NCBI RefSeq assembly: GCF_005938645.2
Contig: NZ_CP042171.1
Coordinates: forward strand, 5,518,001 to 5,582,000
Direction: 5' to 3'
Length of the DNA: 64,000 bases
DNA from: Pedobacter sp. KBS0701
GTDB lineage: Bacteria > Bacteroidota > Bacteroidia > Sphingobacteriales > Sphingobacteriaceae
Positions 1 to 8,030 of this stretch are shown here, in pieces (within the stretch, counting starts at the first letter, position 1; each line of letters begins with the position of its first letter). The position numbers and the translations under genes are program-made. The notes below the pieces were generated by a model. The model saw only the letters and a list, made by a program, of their open reading frames with translations, was not told the origin of the DNA and did no database searches.

Positions 1-1
1 A

Positions 2-76
2 AATTGCTATTTTAATTACCTGCAAAAGCACGTCTCCCAAAACTTAGATAACATTTTCGATAATGATGAAAATTAG
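2..76 (+). CDS. possible C-terminal end of an upstream gene (partial)
   Basis: The only reading frame open from the window edge for more than about 15 codons runs from base 2 to a TAG at 74-76, and would overlap the lptE-like start by 14 bases. The 24 residues include N-Y-L-Q-K-H-V and end in acidic residues. Too little is present to recognise a family. In related genomes a regulator gene often precedes this lptE cluster, but nothing here shows that. It could also be chance. Confidence 0.25.
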   Translation, partial: NCYFNYLQKHVSQNLDNIFDNDEN

Positions 77-578
77 AATATTTGCCATAATCCTGCTTGC
101 CTCGGTTTTTAGCGCGTGCTCTTATAAATTTAGTGGAGCATCAACAACAGGGTTAAAAACGGTGGTGGTTCGGGTATTTGAAAATAATGCACCATTAGTG
201 GTACCAACGTTGAGTAACCAGATCACTGAATCGTTAAAAAGCCGTATCCGTAACCAAACCAAATTGATTATTTCTCCAACAGGTGAAGGAGATGCATCAT
301 TTGAGGGGAGAATAACAGGTTACGATATTAAACCGGTTGCGCTTCAAAATAGTGCTACGCCAACCTCGGGAGCAAACAGATTAACCATAACCGTTTCTGT
401 AAAATATAAGAATAACATAAAAGAACACGAAAAAGAAAGTTTTGAAGAGAGCTTTACCAGATATTTTGATTTTCCCATCAACGGGGCGCCAATTCAAACC
501 TTATTGCCTGGGGCTATCGAAAATATTAACAAACAATTATCTGAAGATATTTTTAACCGTGCATTTGCGCAGTGGTAA
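63..578 (+). CDS. lptE: LptE-like LPS-assembly lipoprotein
   Basis: This 171-residue lipoprotein has a hydrophobic leader followed by the lipobox S-A-C at residues 17-19, so it should be acylated on Cys19 and held in the outer membrane. The body matches the Bacteroidetes LptE-like family: after a Y-K-F-S-G start come a V-V-V-R-V-F-E-N-N strand and the segment L-S-N-Q-I-T-E-S-L-K-S-R-I. By family, LptE plugs the LptD barrel and helps deliver LPS to the cell surface. Two ATG codons lie in tandem at 63 and 66 with no clear ribosome site, so the start is uncertain by one codon. A TPR-like gene and secG follow on the same strand, an envelope-biogenesis context. Confidence 0.8.
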   Translation: MMKIRIFAIILLASVFSACSYKFSGASTTGLKTVVVRVFENNAPLVVPTLSNQITESLKSRIRNQTKLIISPTGEGDASFEGRITGYDIKPVALQNSATPTSGANRLTITVSVKYKNNIKEHEKESFEESFTRYFDFPINGAPIQTLLPGAIENINKQLSEDIFNRAFAQW

Positions 579-652
579 ATAAAGCAGGACTCTAAAAGAC
601 AAAATTTTCAAAACCCGTCTACATTTTTTTAACTTAGCGGCAAACCTGGATA

Positions 653-1711
653 ATGGATAACAAAAAGCTACTGGCAGATTTACTTGCGCAACCTGGAAAG
701 GTTAGGCCAGAGCATGCATCCATGTTGCAGGAAATGGCGCAGCAATTTCCTTATGCTCAGCCCATTCATTTACTTTTGGCCAAAGCCAATGCTTCATTTA
801 TTCCAAAAGCGGCATTATATGGTCAGGGGCATGTATTGTTCCATGTGCTAAATATGGTTGCCGTCCAGGATGACCAGCAGGAAAAGGATCCTGAAATTAA
901 TGTAGTCGTTACAACGCATGCGCAGGACGAGCCTGAAGTTTTTGAAGAAATAAGTGAACTTACAGATGATATCCCTTCATCTACAAATCAGGCTGTAAAT
1001 GTAGAAACGCCAAACCACCTGCCAGGTATTGATAGCCATTTAATGGACTTGCCTGCAGATGATGATTCTTTTAATGAAAGTGTAGCTGCTACCGATTTCT
1101 TTGCCTTTGAACAGAAATTAAGTACCGATGTGGTTACAACCGCACCAGAAATTGAAACTGTTGTTCCTGACGAGCCTGAAAGAAATTTTGTTTCACAATA
1201 CAACGACGATAAGCTTCCGTACACGTTTTTATGGTGGTTAGCTAAAACCCGTAAAGAACACGAACAAATTTTTCAGCCTTATGCTCACCCTAACGCTGGT
1301 AAGGTAAAATCACAGCCGCAAAATAATCAACTGCAGGAAAGAGCTGAATTTCAGCAGCAGTATGTGGAGCATATCTTCCATATTCAAACTCCTTTCGAGG
1401 TAGCCGATCATTTAGCAGAATATCCTTCTGCCGAAATTAAAGATGCAAAGGGCGCCCAAATCATTGAGAAATTCTTAAAGGAAGATCCAACGATCAAGCC
1501 CCCTAAGCCAGAACAGATTGATAATGAAAATAAGGCAAAGAAAAGTGCAGAAGACAATTACGACCTTGTTTCGGAGACTTTAGCTAAAATTTATATCGAG
1601 CAAATGCTTTATCACAAAGCCATAGATACTTATAAAAAATTAAGTTTGAAATATCCGGAAAAAAGCCGTTACTTTGCCGACCTTATCCAATCTATAGAAA
1701 AGAAATTTTAA
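653..1711 (+). CDS. TPR-like hypothetical protein between lptE and secG
   Basis: The 352-residue protein has no signal peptide and no membrane segment. Residues about 90-180 are rich in Asp, Glu, Thr and Val and look disordered. The C-terminus (about 300-352) reads like a single tetratricopeptide repeat: L-A-K-I-Y-I-E-Q-M-L-Y-H-K-A-I-D-T-Y-K-K followed by L-K-Y-P-E-K-S. This suggests a cytoplasmic protein-protein interaction role. It lies 74 bases after lptE and 14 bases before secG, probably in one operon. I recognise the arrangement as typical of Bacteroidetes but do not know a function. Confidence 0.7.
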   Translation: MDNKKLLADLLAQPGKVRPEHASMLQEMAQQFPYAQPIHLLLAKANASFIPKAALYGQGHVLFHVLNMVAVQDDQQEKDPEINVVVTTHAQDEPEVFEEISELTDDIPSSTNQAVNVETPNHLPGIDSHLMDLPADDDSFNESVAATDFFAFEQKLSTDVVTTAPEIETVVPDEPERNFVSQYNDDKLPYTFLWWLAKTRKEHEQIFQPYAHPNAGKVKSQPQNNQLQERAEFQQQYVEHIFHIQTPFEVADHLAEYPSAEIKDAKGAQIIEKFLKEDPTIKPPKPEQIDNENKAKKSAEDNYDLVSETLAKIYIEQMLYHKAIDTYKKLSLKYPEKSRYFADLIQSIEKKF

Positions 1712-1725
1712 AATATAATATTACC

Positions 1726-2088
1726 ATGGTAACCTTTTTAATCATTTTATTAATTATTGCGTGTGTAGCCTTAGGCTTATTTGTTTTAATACAAAATCCT
1801 AAAGGCGGAGGTTTAGCTACAGGCGGTGGCGGCAGTAACATGTTTGGTGTACAACGTACTGGCGATGTTTTAGAAAAAGGATCGTGGGTATTGTTAACGC
1901 TAATAGTGGTACTAACCCTTGCCGTTACTACAATTGCTAAAACCAGTGGCGGTAGTGCGGCAGTTGGGAACTCTGCTATTCAGGAGCGTTTAGATAAAAC
2001 GCCATCACCGTCTCCACTTGGCGGAAATTTAAACAGCACTAAACCTGCAGCCTCCACTCCGGCTAAAACTGATTCGACAAAGAAATAA
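1726..2088 (+). CDS. secG: protein translocase subunit SecG
   Basis: The 120-residue protein has the SecG layout: a first membrane helix at about 2-22, then the conserved loop with I-Q-N-P-K-G-G-G-L and glycine-rich G-G-G-G-S-N-M-F-G, and a second helix at about 50-70. SecG joins SecY and SecE in the inner-membrane channel and assists SecA-driven export. The tail after residue 80 is Pro/Ser/Thr/Lys-rich and variable, as is common in this family. It is the last gene of the lptE-TPR-secG run and is followed within 25 bases by a strong hairpin terminator. Confidence 0.9.
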   Translation: MVTFLIILLIIACVALGLFVLIQNPKGGGLATGGGGSNMFGVQRTGDVLEKGSWVLLTLIVVLTLAVTTIAKTSGGSAAVGNSAIQERLDKTPSPSPLGGNLNSTKPAASTPAKTDSTKK

Positions 2089-2110
2089 GTAATACTTACC
2101 GTATTTTATA

Positions 2111-2141
2111 AAGCTTTCCTCGAAAAGGAAAGCTTTTTTGT
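2111..2141 (+). terminator. rho-independent terminator after secG
   Basis: A perfect 10-bp stem (AAGCTTTCCT at 2111-2120 with AGGAAAGCTT at 2126-2135) and a CGAAA loop is followed by a T-rich run. It closes the lptE-secG unit. Confidence 0.9.
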
Positions 2142-2249
2142 TTTTTAACACGAAGCTGTATCATAAATATAGAATTGTCATCCTTAGGGATAATTTATTT
2201 TATAAAAATCAATATAAAAGACAGATCTTTTTGGCAAATGGTAGGCTGC

Positions 2250-2445
2250 GCGAGATCGTCATTCCCAACTCGATTGGAAACCACGGAGTGCTCATGAATG
2301 CCATTGAAACAAGGTAAACTTATGAATAATCGTAATGCAAGCGCTTTAAGATTCCCGCCTGCGCGGGAATGACGACCGTGCTAGTGGAGTCTGTCATTGA
2401 TAGCCTGTCGAAGGACCTGTTTAGACGTCTCGCAAAGCTCAACGA
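2250..2445. repeat. dispersed intergenic repeat, family A (divergent copy)
   Basis: The 480 bases between secG and the kinase gene contain no credible gene. They hold a degenerate copy of the CGTCAT...GAATGACG repeat seen in many other gaps. It includes a perfect 8-bp inverted repeat, ATTCCCGC at 2351-2358 and GCGGGAAT at 2363-2370, followed by GACGACC and a stretch resembling GTCGAAGGACCT. Transcribed on either strand it would fold into a hairpin. Confidence 0.6.
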
Positions 2446-2570
2446 GACAAGTTCGAATGGAATTACAACTTATGGTACAACCCGTTTTGTTTTTTAACAT
2501 TCTGTAAAAAATGACTTATTCCCCTTTATCTCTTAACACACATTTAACATAAAAAACTTTAAATTGCAGC

Positions 2571-3596
2571 ATGAAATTAAGTGTGCTGGTTTTATTTACT
2601 GCTCTCGCCGTTGGTCTTTCCATCGGGATGGTTAATTTTTATTTTCAGCATAGCCTGTATTACATGGCTATTTCTTTTGGCGTGTCGTTTTTATGCAGTT
2701 TTTTGGTTTTTTATTATTTGCTGGAGAAGTATATCTACACCAAAATTAAACTCATCTACAAGCTGATCCATAACCTTAAATTGGGTAAAGATTTAAAAGA
2801 TGCACTTGGCGAGTATGTGAGTTCCGATCCGATTAATGATGTAGAACAAGAAGTAAAGGAATGGGCAGGGGCAAAGAAAAAAGAAATAGATTTATTAAAA
2901 AAACAGGAACAGTTTAGAAGAGAGTTTCTTTCAAATGTTTCGCATGAATTTAAAACACCACTTTTTGCCATTCAAGGTTATATCGAAACCTTACAAGACT
3001 GTTTGGTAGATGACCCAGATCAGGCTGTTTTATTTCTAAAAAAAGCAGAAAATAATGTAGAGCGACTGAGTTATTTAATTAATGATTTAGACGTTATTTC
3101 AAAGTTAGAAACGGGCGAATCGCCAATTAACTATCAAAAATTCGATTTTGTACAATTGGCGAAAGAGGTAATGGAAAACCTCGAAGACCGCGCCAAAGGA
3201 AAAAACATTAAACTCTTTTTTAAAGATAAGTATACTGCTATTACCTTAGTTTCTGCCGATCGAGAAAAGATCAGGCAGGTTCTAATTAATTTAATGGTAA
3301 ATAGCATTAAGTATGGCATTGATGGCGGGGAAACAGCCATTAAGGTTTTCGAACTGCACGACCAGGTTTTGATAGAAGTTACGGATAATGGTATTGGTAT
3401 AGAAGAAAAACACTTGTCACGCTTATTTGAACGTTTTTATCGCATCGATACCCACCGGGCACGAGAAGTGGGGGGTACGGGTTTAGGCTTAGCCATTGTA
3501 AAACATATTTTGGAGGCGCACCAACAAACCATTTCGGTAAGAAGTACACCAGGAATAGGTACTACCTTTGCTTTTACGCTACAAAAGGGTGGGTAG
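2571..3596 (+). CDS. PhoR-like sensor histidine kinase
   Basis: The 341-residue kinase has two N-terminal membrane helices (about 4-22 and 30-50) with almost no periplasmic loop between them. A short linker and a coiled coil lead to the dimerisation domain with phospho-acceptor His125 in S-H-E-F-K-T-P-L. The ATPase domain shows N-L-M-V-N-S (N box), D-N-G-I-G-I (G1) and G-G-T-G-L-G-L-A-I (G2). It autophosphorylates and passes phosphate to a response regulator, but no regulator gene is adjacent. The phosphate transport pair starting 390 bases downstream and the PhoR-like shape suggest a phosphate-related signal; this is inference. Without a sensor loop, input probably comes through the membrane or a partner protein. 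Confidence 0.85.
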   Translation: MKLSVLVLFTALAVGLSIGMVNFYFQHSLYYMAISFGVSFLCSFLVFYYLLEKYIYTKIKLIYKLIHNLKLGKDLKDALGEYVSSDPINDVEQEVKEWAGAKKKEIDLLKKQEQFRREFLSNVSHEFKTPLFAIQGYIETLQDCLVDDPDQAVLFLKKAENNVERLSYLINDLDVISKLETGESPINYQKFDFVQLAKEVMENLEDRAKGKNIKLFFKDKYTAITLVSADREKIRQVLINLMVNSIKYGIDGGETAIKVFELHDQVLIEVTDNGIGIEEKHLSRLFERFYRIDTHRAREVGGTGLGLAIVKHILEAHQQTISVRSTPGIGTTFAFTLQKGG

Positions 3597-3601
3597 CTTA
3601 G

Positions 3602-3871
3602 TACCTTGATAATCATTCTTCAATTTTTGCCACGGAAACACGGAAGGCAAGGAAAATACGGCATCTGATTCGTTTCGGAAAGCAATTTACTGCTGTTGAT
3701 AAATCCGATGTTAGCGAACATCCTGGTTTGAGCAATTTCTTAACTATTTATGGTTTGCATGCTATTTCGCACATGTTTCATCTGGATAAAGCACTTAGCG
3801 GGGCTATCGTAACCGAAGAACTTATTCATAATGTTTCGGAAAACCTATTTATTTCATTGTCAGGTACCTAA
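3602..3871 (+). pseudogene. C-terminal remnant of an unrecognised gene
   Basis: The frame is open from 3602 to a TAA at 3869-3871 without an early start codon. Its first part (about 3625-3660) reads through a short family-B repeat (GCCACGGAAACACGGAAGG). From 3665 on the translation looks like real protein, including F-L-T-I-Y-G-L-H-A-I-S-H-M-F-H-L and E-E-L-I-H-N-V-S-E-N-L. The first in-frame ATG lies too far in to leave a domain. I read it as the tail of a gene whose front was lost at the repeat. I do not recognise the family, and chance cannot be excluded. Confidence 0.4.
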
Positions 3872-3959
3872 AATTATTGAAATAAGCTATACCTGACTAA
3901 ATGAGGTGATAATTAGTTAATATAATTAAGAAATTAACATTAACTTAACATTGGGCTTG

Positions 3960-3967
3960 TAGCTTTG
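3960..3967 (+). promoter_or_regulatory. -7 element before the phosphate transport operon
   Basis: TAGCTTTG matches the Bacteroidetes -7 consensus TAnnTTTG and lies 20 bases before the start codon of the DUF47 gene. No good TTTG -33 element is seen upstream. Confidence 0.45.
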
Positions 3968-3986
3968 CAACATATTAAAAATTAAC

Positions 3987-4628
3987 ATGAACAATATTTT
4001 TAAGTTCTTTACACCTCAAGACAAAAAGTTTCATCCGCTTTTCGAGCAGGCAGGTAGCAATGCATTAAAAATTGCAGAAACCCTTTTAGAAATGGTTAGC
4101 ACGGGTGATGCTGAAAGCAGAAAAACAATTTTTAAAGAAATTGAGCGCTTAGAGCACGTTGGTGATGATATTACCCATTCAATTTTTCTTGAGCTGAGCA
4201 GGAACTTTATCACTCCATTTGATAGAGAAGACATTCACCAATTGGCAACTGCTGTTGATGATGTTGCCGATTATATTTATGGTACTGCAAACCGCATGCA
4301 GATGTACAACATGAACACCATTAACGAGCCGATTGTTAAAATTGCTGAGCTTTTGGTAGAAATGTGTACCGATATTGATAAAGCAATTAAAGAATTACGT
4401 AGTTTCAAAAACATCCGTGTAATTGCTGATGCTTGTATCCGTATCAACAGCGGCGAAAACCAGGCTGATTATGTATTTACATTGGCGGTTGCCCGTTTGT
4501 TTGAATATGAAACCAATGCGATTGAATTAATTAAACAAAAAGAGGTTTTACAAACGATAGAAAAAGCAACAGATAAGTGTGAGGATGTGGCAAATGTGCT
4601 TGAAACTATCTTGGTTAAAAACGCTTAA
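3987..4628 (+). CDS. DUF47 (PhoU-like) accessory protein of Pit transporter
   Basis: The 213-residue all-helical protein belongs to the DUF47/TIGR00153 family, relatives of PhoU. It begins F-K-F-F-T-P-Q-D-K-K-F and carries the acidic signature E-R-L-E-H-V-G-D-D-I-T-H at about 48-59, plus D-R-E-D-I-H-Q-L-A and D-D-V-A-D-Y-I. PhoU-type proteins bind metals through such D/E-rich motifs and modulate phosphate uptake. It sits 12 bases before a Pit-family permease gene, the usual pairing, so it probably controls or assists that permease at the inner membrane. Confidence 0.9.
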   Translation: MNNIFKFFTPQDKKFHPLFEQAGSNALKIAETLLEMVSTGDAESRKTIFKEIERLEHVGDDITHSIFLELSRNFITPFDREDIHQLATAVDDVADYIYGTANRMQMYNMNTINEPIVKIAELLVEMCTDIDKAIKELRSFKNIRVIADACIRINSGENQADYVFTLAVARLFEYETNAIELIKQKEVLQTIEKATDKCEDVANVLETILVKNA

Positions 4629-4640
4629 TAAAAAACAAAC

Positions 4641-5651
4641 ATGGTAACTACCTTATTGGTTGTTGTTGTAATTCTGGCTATTGCTTTCGATTACATTAAC
4701 GGCTTTCACGATGCCGCTAATTCGATTGCAACAGTTGTTTCTACAAAAGTTCTTACGCCTTTTCAGGCAGTTTTATGGGCTGCGTTATTCAATTTCGCTG
4801 CTTACTTTTATTTTACCGACCACAAAGTGGCCAATACTGTTGCTAAAACGGTAATTGAAAATTATATCACTTTAGAAGTTATTCTTGCAGGTTTAGTTGC
4901 TGCAATTATCTGGAACCTTTTAACCTGGTGGTATGGTATTCCTTCAAGTTCATCACACACTTTAATCGGTGGTTTTGCTGGAGCAGGTATGACACATGCT
5001 TTACTTACAGGTGCTAGTCCGCTTGATGCTGTAAACATGGGTTATGTAATAAAAATTGTTTCTTTCATTGTATTGGCACCAATAATCGGTATGGTGATAT
5101 CGGTGGTATTAACTCTGATTATTATCAATATCTGTCGTTATGCGAAGCCGGCAACTGCTGAGAAATGGTTTAAACGCCTGCAATTGTTATCTTCTGCTGC
5201 ATTAAGTTTTTTCCATGGTGGTAACGATGCGCAAAAGGTAATGGGTATTATTGCTACAGCATTAATTGCATCGAAAGTAATTCCAAACTTCGAATCGATG
5301 CCCGCTTGGGTGCCTATTTGCTGTTACTCGGCAATCTCTTTAGGTACCATGAGTGGCGGTTGGAAAATTGTTAAAACAATGGGGTCTAAAATTACTAAAG
5401 TTACAGCACTTGAAGGTGTTGCTGCTGAAGGTGCAGGTGCGATTACATTAGGTATTACAGAGCATTTCGGTATTCCGGTTTCTACTACGCATACCATTAC
5501 AGGTTCTATTGTAGGTGTGGGTGTGGTAAAAAGTGTTTCAGCTGTACGTTGGGGGGTAACCATCAACTTAATATGGGCATGGATTTTAACCATTCCGGTT
5601 TCGGCTACATTAGCAGCCATTATTTATGCTGTAATCTATTACTTAAAATAA
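4641..5651 (+). CDS. pit: inorganic phosphate transporter, Pit family
   Basis: The 336-residue integral membrane protein has about ten hydrophobic helices and both halves of the PiT signature: G-F-H-D-A-A-N-S-I-A near residue 21 and F-F-H-G-G-N-D-A-Q-K-V-M-G near residue 192, plus P-S-S-S-S-H and P-V-S-T-T-H. Pit transporters import metal-phosphate complexes by proton or sodium symport. It is slightly short for the family but shows no break. It is co-transcribed with the DUF47 gene and ends before a hairpin terminator at 5676-5708. Confidence 0.92.
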   Translation: MVTTLLVVVVILAIAFDYINGFHDAANSIATVVSTKVLTPFQAVLWAALFNFAAYFYFTDHKVANTVAKTVIENYITLEVILAGLVAAIIWNLLTWWYGIPSSSSHTLIGGFAGAGMTHALLTGASPLDAVNMGYVIKIVSFIVLAPIIGMVISVVLTLIIINICRYAKPATAEKWFKRLQLLSSAALSFFHGGNDAQKVMGIIATALIASKVIPNFESMPAWVPICCYSAISLGTMSGGWKIVKTMGSKITKVTALEGVAAEGAGAITLGITEHFGIPVSTTHTITGSIVGVGVVKSVSAVRWGVTINLIWAWILTIPVSATLAAIIYAVIYYLK

Positions 5652-5675
5652 AGACAAATCTTTTAATATACTCAG

Positions 5676-5708
5676 AAGACCAAGGTGTTAGCTTTGGTCT
5701 TTTTTTTG
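5676..5708 (+). terminator. terminator after the pit gene
   Basis: AAGACCAAG (5676-5684) pairs with CTTTGGTCTT (5692-5701) and is followed by a T run, closing the DUF47-pit operon. Confidence 0.8.
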
Positions 5709-5970
5709 GTGTTTTTTTACCGCAAAGAACGCTAAGTTTTCGCAAAGCGATGTTTTGTTTACCACAGAGGGCATTGAGTTTGCACAGAGTAAACAGAGAA
5801 GGTCGTCCTGATCCGATAGCTGTCGGATGTAGCGCAGTCCCGAATTTTGGGAGAGCGCTATAAGTAAAAATACGCTGTGTTTTCGTGGCAAGTCTTCGAC
5901 TCCGCTCAGACTGACAAAAGCCACTCTGTGTCCTCTGCGCATTTTCCCTGCGCACGCTGTGGTAAAAAAC
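5709..5970. repeat. dispersed intergenic repeat, families B and A
   Basis: The space between the convergent pit and PaiB-like genes holds no gene. It contains phrases of the B family (ACCGCAAAGAACGC, ACCACAGAGG, CTCTGTGTCCTCTGCGC) around an A-family piece (TCTTCGACTCCGCTCAGACT) and a small palindrome (CCGATAGCTGTCGG). B-type phrases occur again on the other side of the PaiB-like gene. Confidence 0.65.
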
Positions 5971-5980
5971 AGGTGAGGTT

Positions 5981-6595
5981 TTACAAATTCTTCTTCATTT
6001 CCTTCGCTACTTCTTTTGCAACGGGATCTTCCCTTTTCTCCAGATTTGCTATAATGCTTTCCTGATTTTTTATAGAATGGTTTTGGCTCATTTTAAAAAC
6101 ATGGTCGATGTGGTCTACCAAAACTTCGAATCCTGTAATGGCCTTTAAATGCTTCTGGATATATGCTTCATCCATTTTATTAAATGCAGCAGGACTTGTT
6201 GCAGGATTTTCATATTTATCTGTTAGTTCTTTGATTACCTGATAAGTTTCTTCCGAATCCATGAGTCTGATAGTGCCTTTGGCCTGAACCGATTTATAAT
6301 TCCAGGTAGAAACTGAGGCAGGTTTTTCGTAAACTGAAGCACTGATATAAGCGTGGGGCCCGGTAAAAATGGCCATTACATTTGGATTTTGTTCAAAAGC
6401 CTTACAGTGGTCGGTTTTGGTCATAACGTGGCCAATCAGTTTAATCGATTCGCCATTAACTACCGTTTTAACCGGTACTTGTGTAGCAACAGGAAATGTT
6501 CCATCGAAACCAATTAAGGTTACAAAAGTGTTTTGATGCATAAATTCAAGAACTTCATCTTGACTATTAGCTGTAAAATTTGGGAGTTTGTACAT
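5981..6595 (-). CDS. PaiB-like FMN-binding protein
   Basis: The 204-residue protein belongs to the PaiB/putative PNPOx family of FMN-binding split-barrel proteins. It starts M-Y-K-L-P-N-F like family members (M-Y-x-P-x-x-F) and holds the signature H-A-Y-I-S-A-S-V-Y with V-S-T-W-N-Y-K-S-V-Q-A-K-G. In Bacillus PaiB is described as a negative regulator; other members may be flavin enzymes, so its role here is open. An upstream ATG at 6622 would add nine residues, but these are encoded by a family-B repeat (CCACAGAGG), so I chose 6595. Repeats lie on both sides of the gene. Confidence 0.8.
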   Translation of the reverse strand: MYKLPNFTANSQDEVLEFMHQNTFVTLIGFDGTFPVATQVPVKTVVNGESIKLIGHVMTKTDHCKAFEQNPNVMAIFTGPHAYISASVYEKPASVSTWNYKSVQAKGTIRLMDSEETYQVIKELTDKYENPATSPAAFNKMDEAYIQKHLKAITGFEVLVDHIDHVFKMSQNHSIKNQESIIANLEKREDPVAKEVAKEMKKNL

Positions 6596-6597
6596 TG

Positions 6598-6715
6598 GAT
6601 GTGTTTTTACCACAGAGGCCATTGGGTTTTACGCAACGTAACATTGGGGGATTTTAACAATAATTTACACCAATCTCGTAACCTCTGTGCATTTTCCTTG
6701 TGTAACCGATAGTTA
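6598..6715. repeat. dispersed repeat, family B, upstream of the PaiB-like gene
   Basis: Contains TTTACCACAGAGGCCATTGG followed by ACGCAACG and, further on, AACCTCTGTGCATTTTCC. The same phrases appear at 5750-5965. The copy covers the region just before the chosen start of the PaiB-like gene and would give it a false nine-residue extension. Confidence 0.6.
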
Positions 6716-6725
6716 ATAAGAGAGT

Positions 6726-8030
6726 TTAAAATTTAATACTGATTTCTACTGAATCAGTTCCTTTTTTAGGTAATACCCAATCCGGACCTTGCTGAATCAA
6801 CCGCTTCGCTTCTGCATCGGCTTTTTTGTTCAGCGATTTTATAACGGTGACATTGGTAGGCCGCCCGTTGCTTTTAACTTTGAAGCTCAAAATCACAAAT
6901 TGCTCCGGGCCTTTAGGGTTATAAAGCTTATTGTTATTCTCTAAGTATTGGCTATAGTTAATAGTAGAAACCGGAATAGGCTTTGTGATATCATCTGCCG
7001 ATTTCCCATCCAGGTTTTGTTCCGCACGCAGTGTAATTTTAGGTGCAGCAATATTTTCTTTTTTATGCCCGTTTGAACCAGTAATTAAAGCAATTTCGTT
7101 TAATGATTTGTTGCCACTCAATGCATTTTTAATCGCATTAGGGTCTTGCAAACCAGCTACAGGCAATTCTTTAAAACCGATAGCATTAATCAATAAGTCT
7201 TTATTTTTTGCATTACTATCAGCAGGTAAATAGAAATAGCCTTTGGCATTGGTCGCTGTTACATTTTTAGAGCCAGCTAACTTTACCACAGCTCCCTGAA
7301 CAGGTTGACCATTACTTTGGTTTACCACGTTGCCACTAAATGCAATTTTACTCGAGCCTATTGCCGGTTCTGCTGCCACCACAGTCTCACTTAGCGTAAC
7401 CTGGCTTGGTTTGTAGTTGTCAAAGCTTATACGGCTCATCGCTTTAGCGCGACTATTATCGGTTGCAATTTTTGCCGCTTTTGCTTCAGCAACCTGTTGT
7501 TCCGCATGTATTACAACAGGATTTTTTTTAGTGTTTTTTGCCAGATCACCTGTTTTTGCGGCTGTAATTGCTTTATCAAGCAAAGTTGCCTTTGTATGGT
7601 GCTGAGTAACGGTCTCTTCTTTAACTTCAGGTTGGATCGAAGCAACAGTTGCTGTACTATCTAACTGAACTAACACACCTTCTTTTTTATGTGCAGTAAG
7701 TTCTGCATTCCTGCGGTTGGTTTCGCGCATAAAGAATAAAATGCTTACCGCAATAAAAGCCACAGTTGCGGTTGCCGCAATACTTAACCTTTGGGTGGTA
7801 ATGCCCCAAAGTTTGCGTTTTATTGGTTTTTCTGATACACGATCGTACAGTTGTTTTTGTAAAATAGAAAGTGTTTGTTTGCGTTTGGGCGATTGTTTCA
7901 GTCCTTCTAATGCTTCAGCAACGAAAGGATCTTCTAAAGCCTGCCTTTCTACAAAATGCATAGCCTTAGCATCAAGCTTACCATCCAGGTAATCTTCCAG
8001 TACATCAATATCTAACCAATCGTTATTCAC
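6726..8030 (-). CDS. membrane anti-sigma-like protein with carboxypeptidase-regulatory and TonB-C-like domains
   Basis: The 434-residue protein has a cytoplasmic N-terminus (1-80) with W-L-D-I-D-V-L-E-D-Y-L-D-G-K-L and E-R-Q-A-L-E-D-P-F-V-A-E-A-L-E-G, typical of anti-sigma-like partners of Bacteroidetes ECF factors. One membrane helix follows at 82-101. The periplasmic part has an Ala/Lys-rich linker, a CarboxypepD_reg-like beta domain at about 226-300 (F-S-G-N-V-V-N-Q-S-N-G-Q-P-V-Q-G-A-V-V) and a C-terminal TonB-C-like domain at about 345-434. Its start overlaps the end of the ECF sigma gene by 8 bases, so the two are translationally coupled. It probably holds the sigma factor at the membrane and responds to an envelope signal. 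Confidence 0.75.
   Translation of the reverse strand: MNNDWLDIDVLEDYLDGKLDAKAMHFVERQALEDPFVAEALEGLKQSPKRKQTLSILQKQLYDRVSEKPIKRKLWGITTQRLSIAATATVAFIAVSILFFMRETNRRNAELTAHKKEGVLVQLDSTATVASIQPEVKEETVTQHHTKATLLDKAITAAKTGDLAKNTKKNPVVIHAEQQVAEAKAAKIATDNSRAKAMSRISFDNYKPSQVTLSETVVAAEPAIGSSKIAFSGNVVNQSNGQPVQGAVVKLAGSKNVTATNAKGYFYLPADSNAKNKDLLINAIGFKELPVAGLQDPNAIKNALSGNKSLNEIALITGSNGHKKENIAAPKITLRAEQNLDGKSADDITKPIPVSTINYSQYLENNNKLYNPKGPEQFVILSFKVKSNGRPTNVTVIKSLNKKADAEAKRLIQQGPDWVLPKKGTDSVEISIKF

Noticed and set aside
5324..5620. 98-codon minus-strand frame opposite the pit gene
   Set aside because: The plus strand encodes conserved Pit motifs over the same bases; the antisense frame is a shadow.
5549..5955. 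Overlapping frames on both strands after the pit gene
   Set aside because: They run through repeat phrases and the terminator; not genes.
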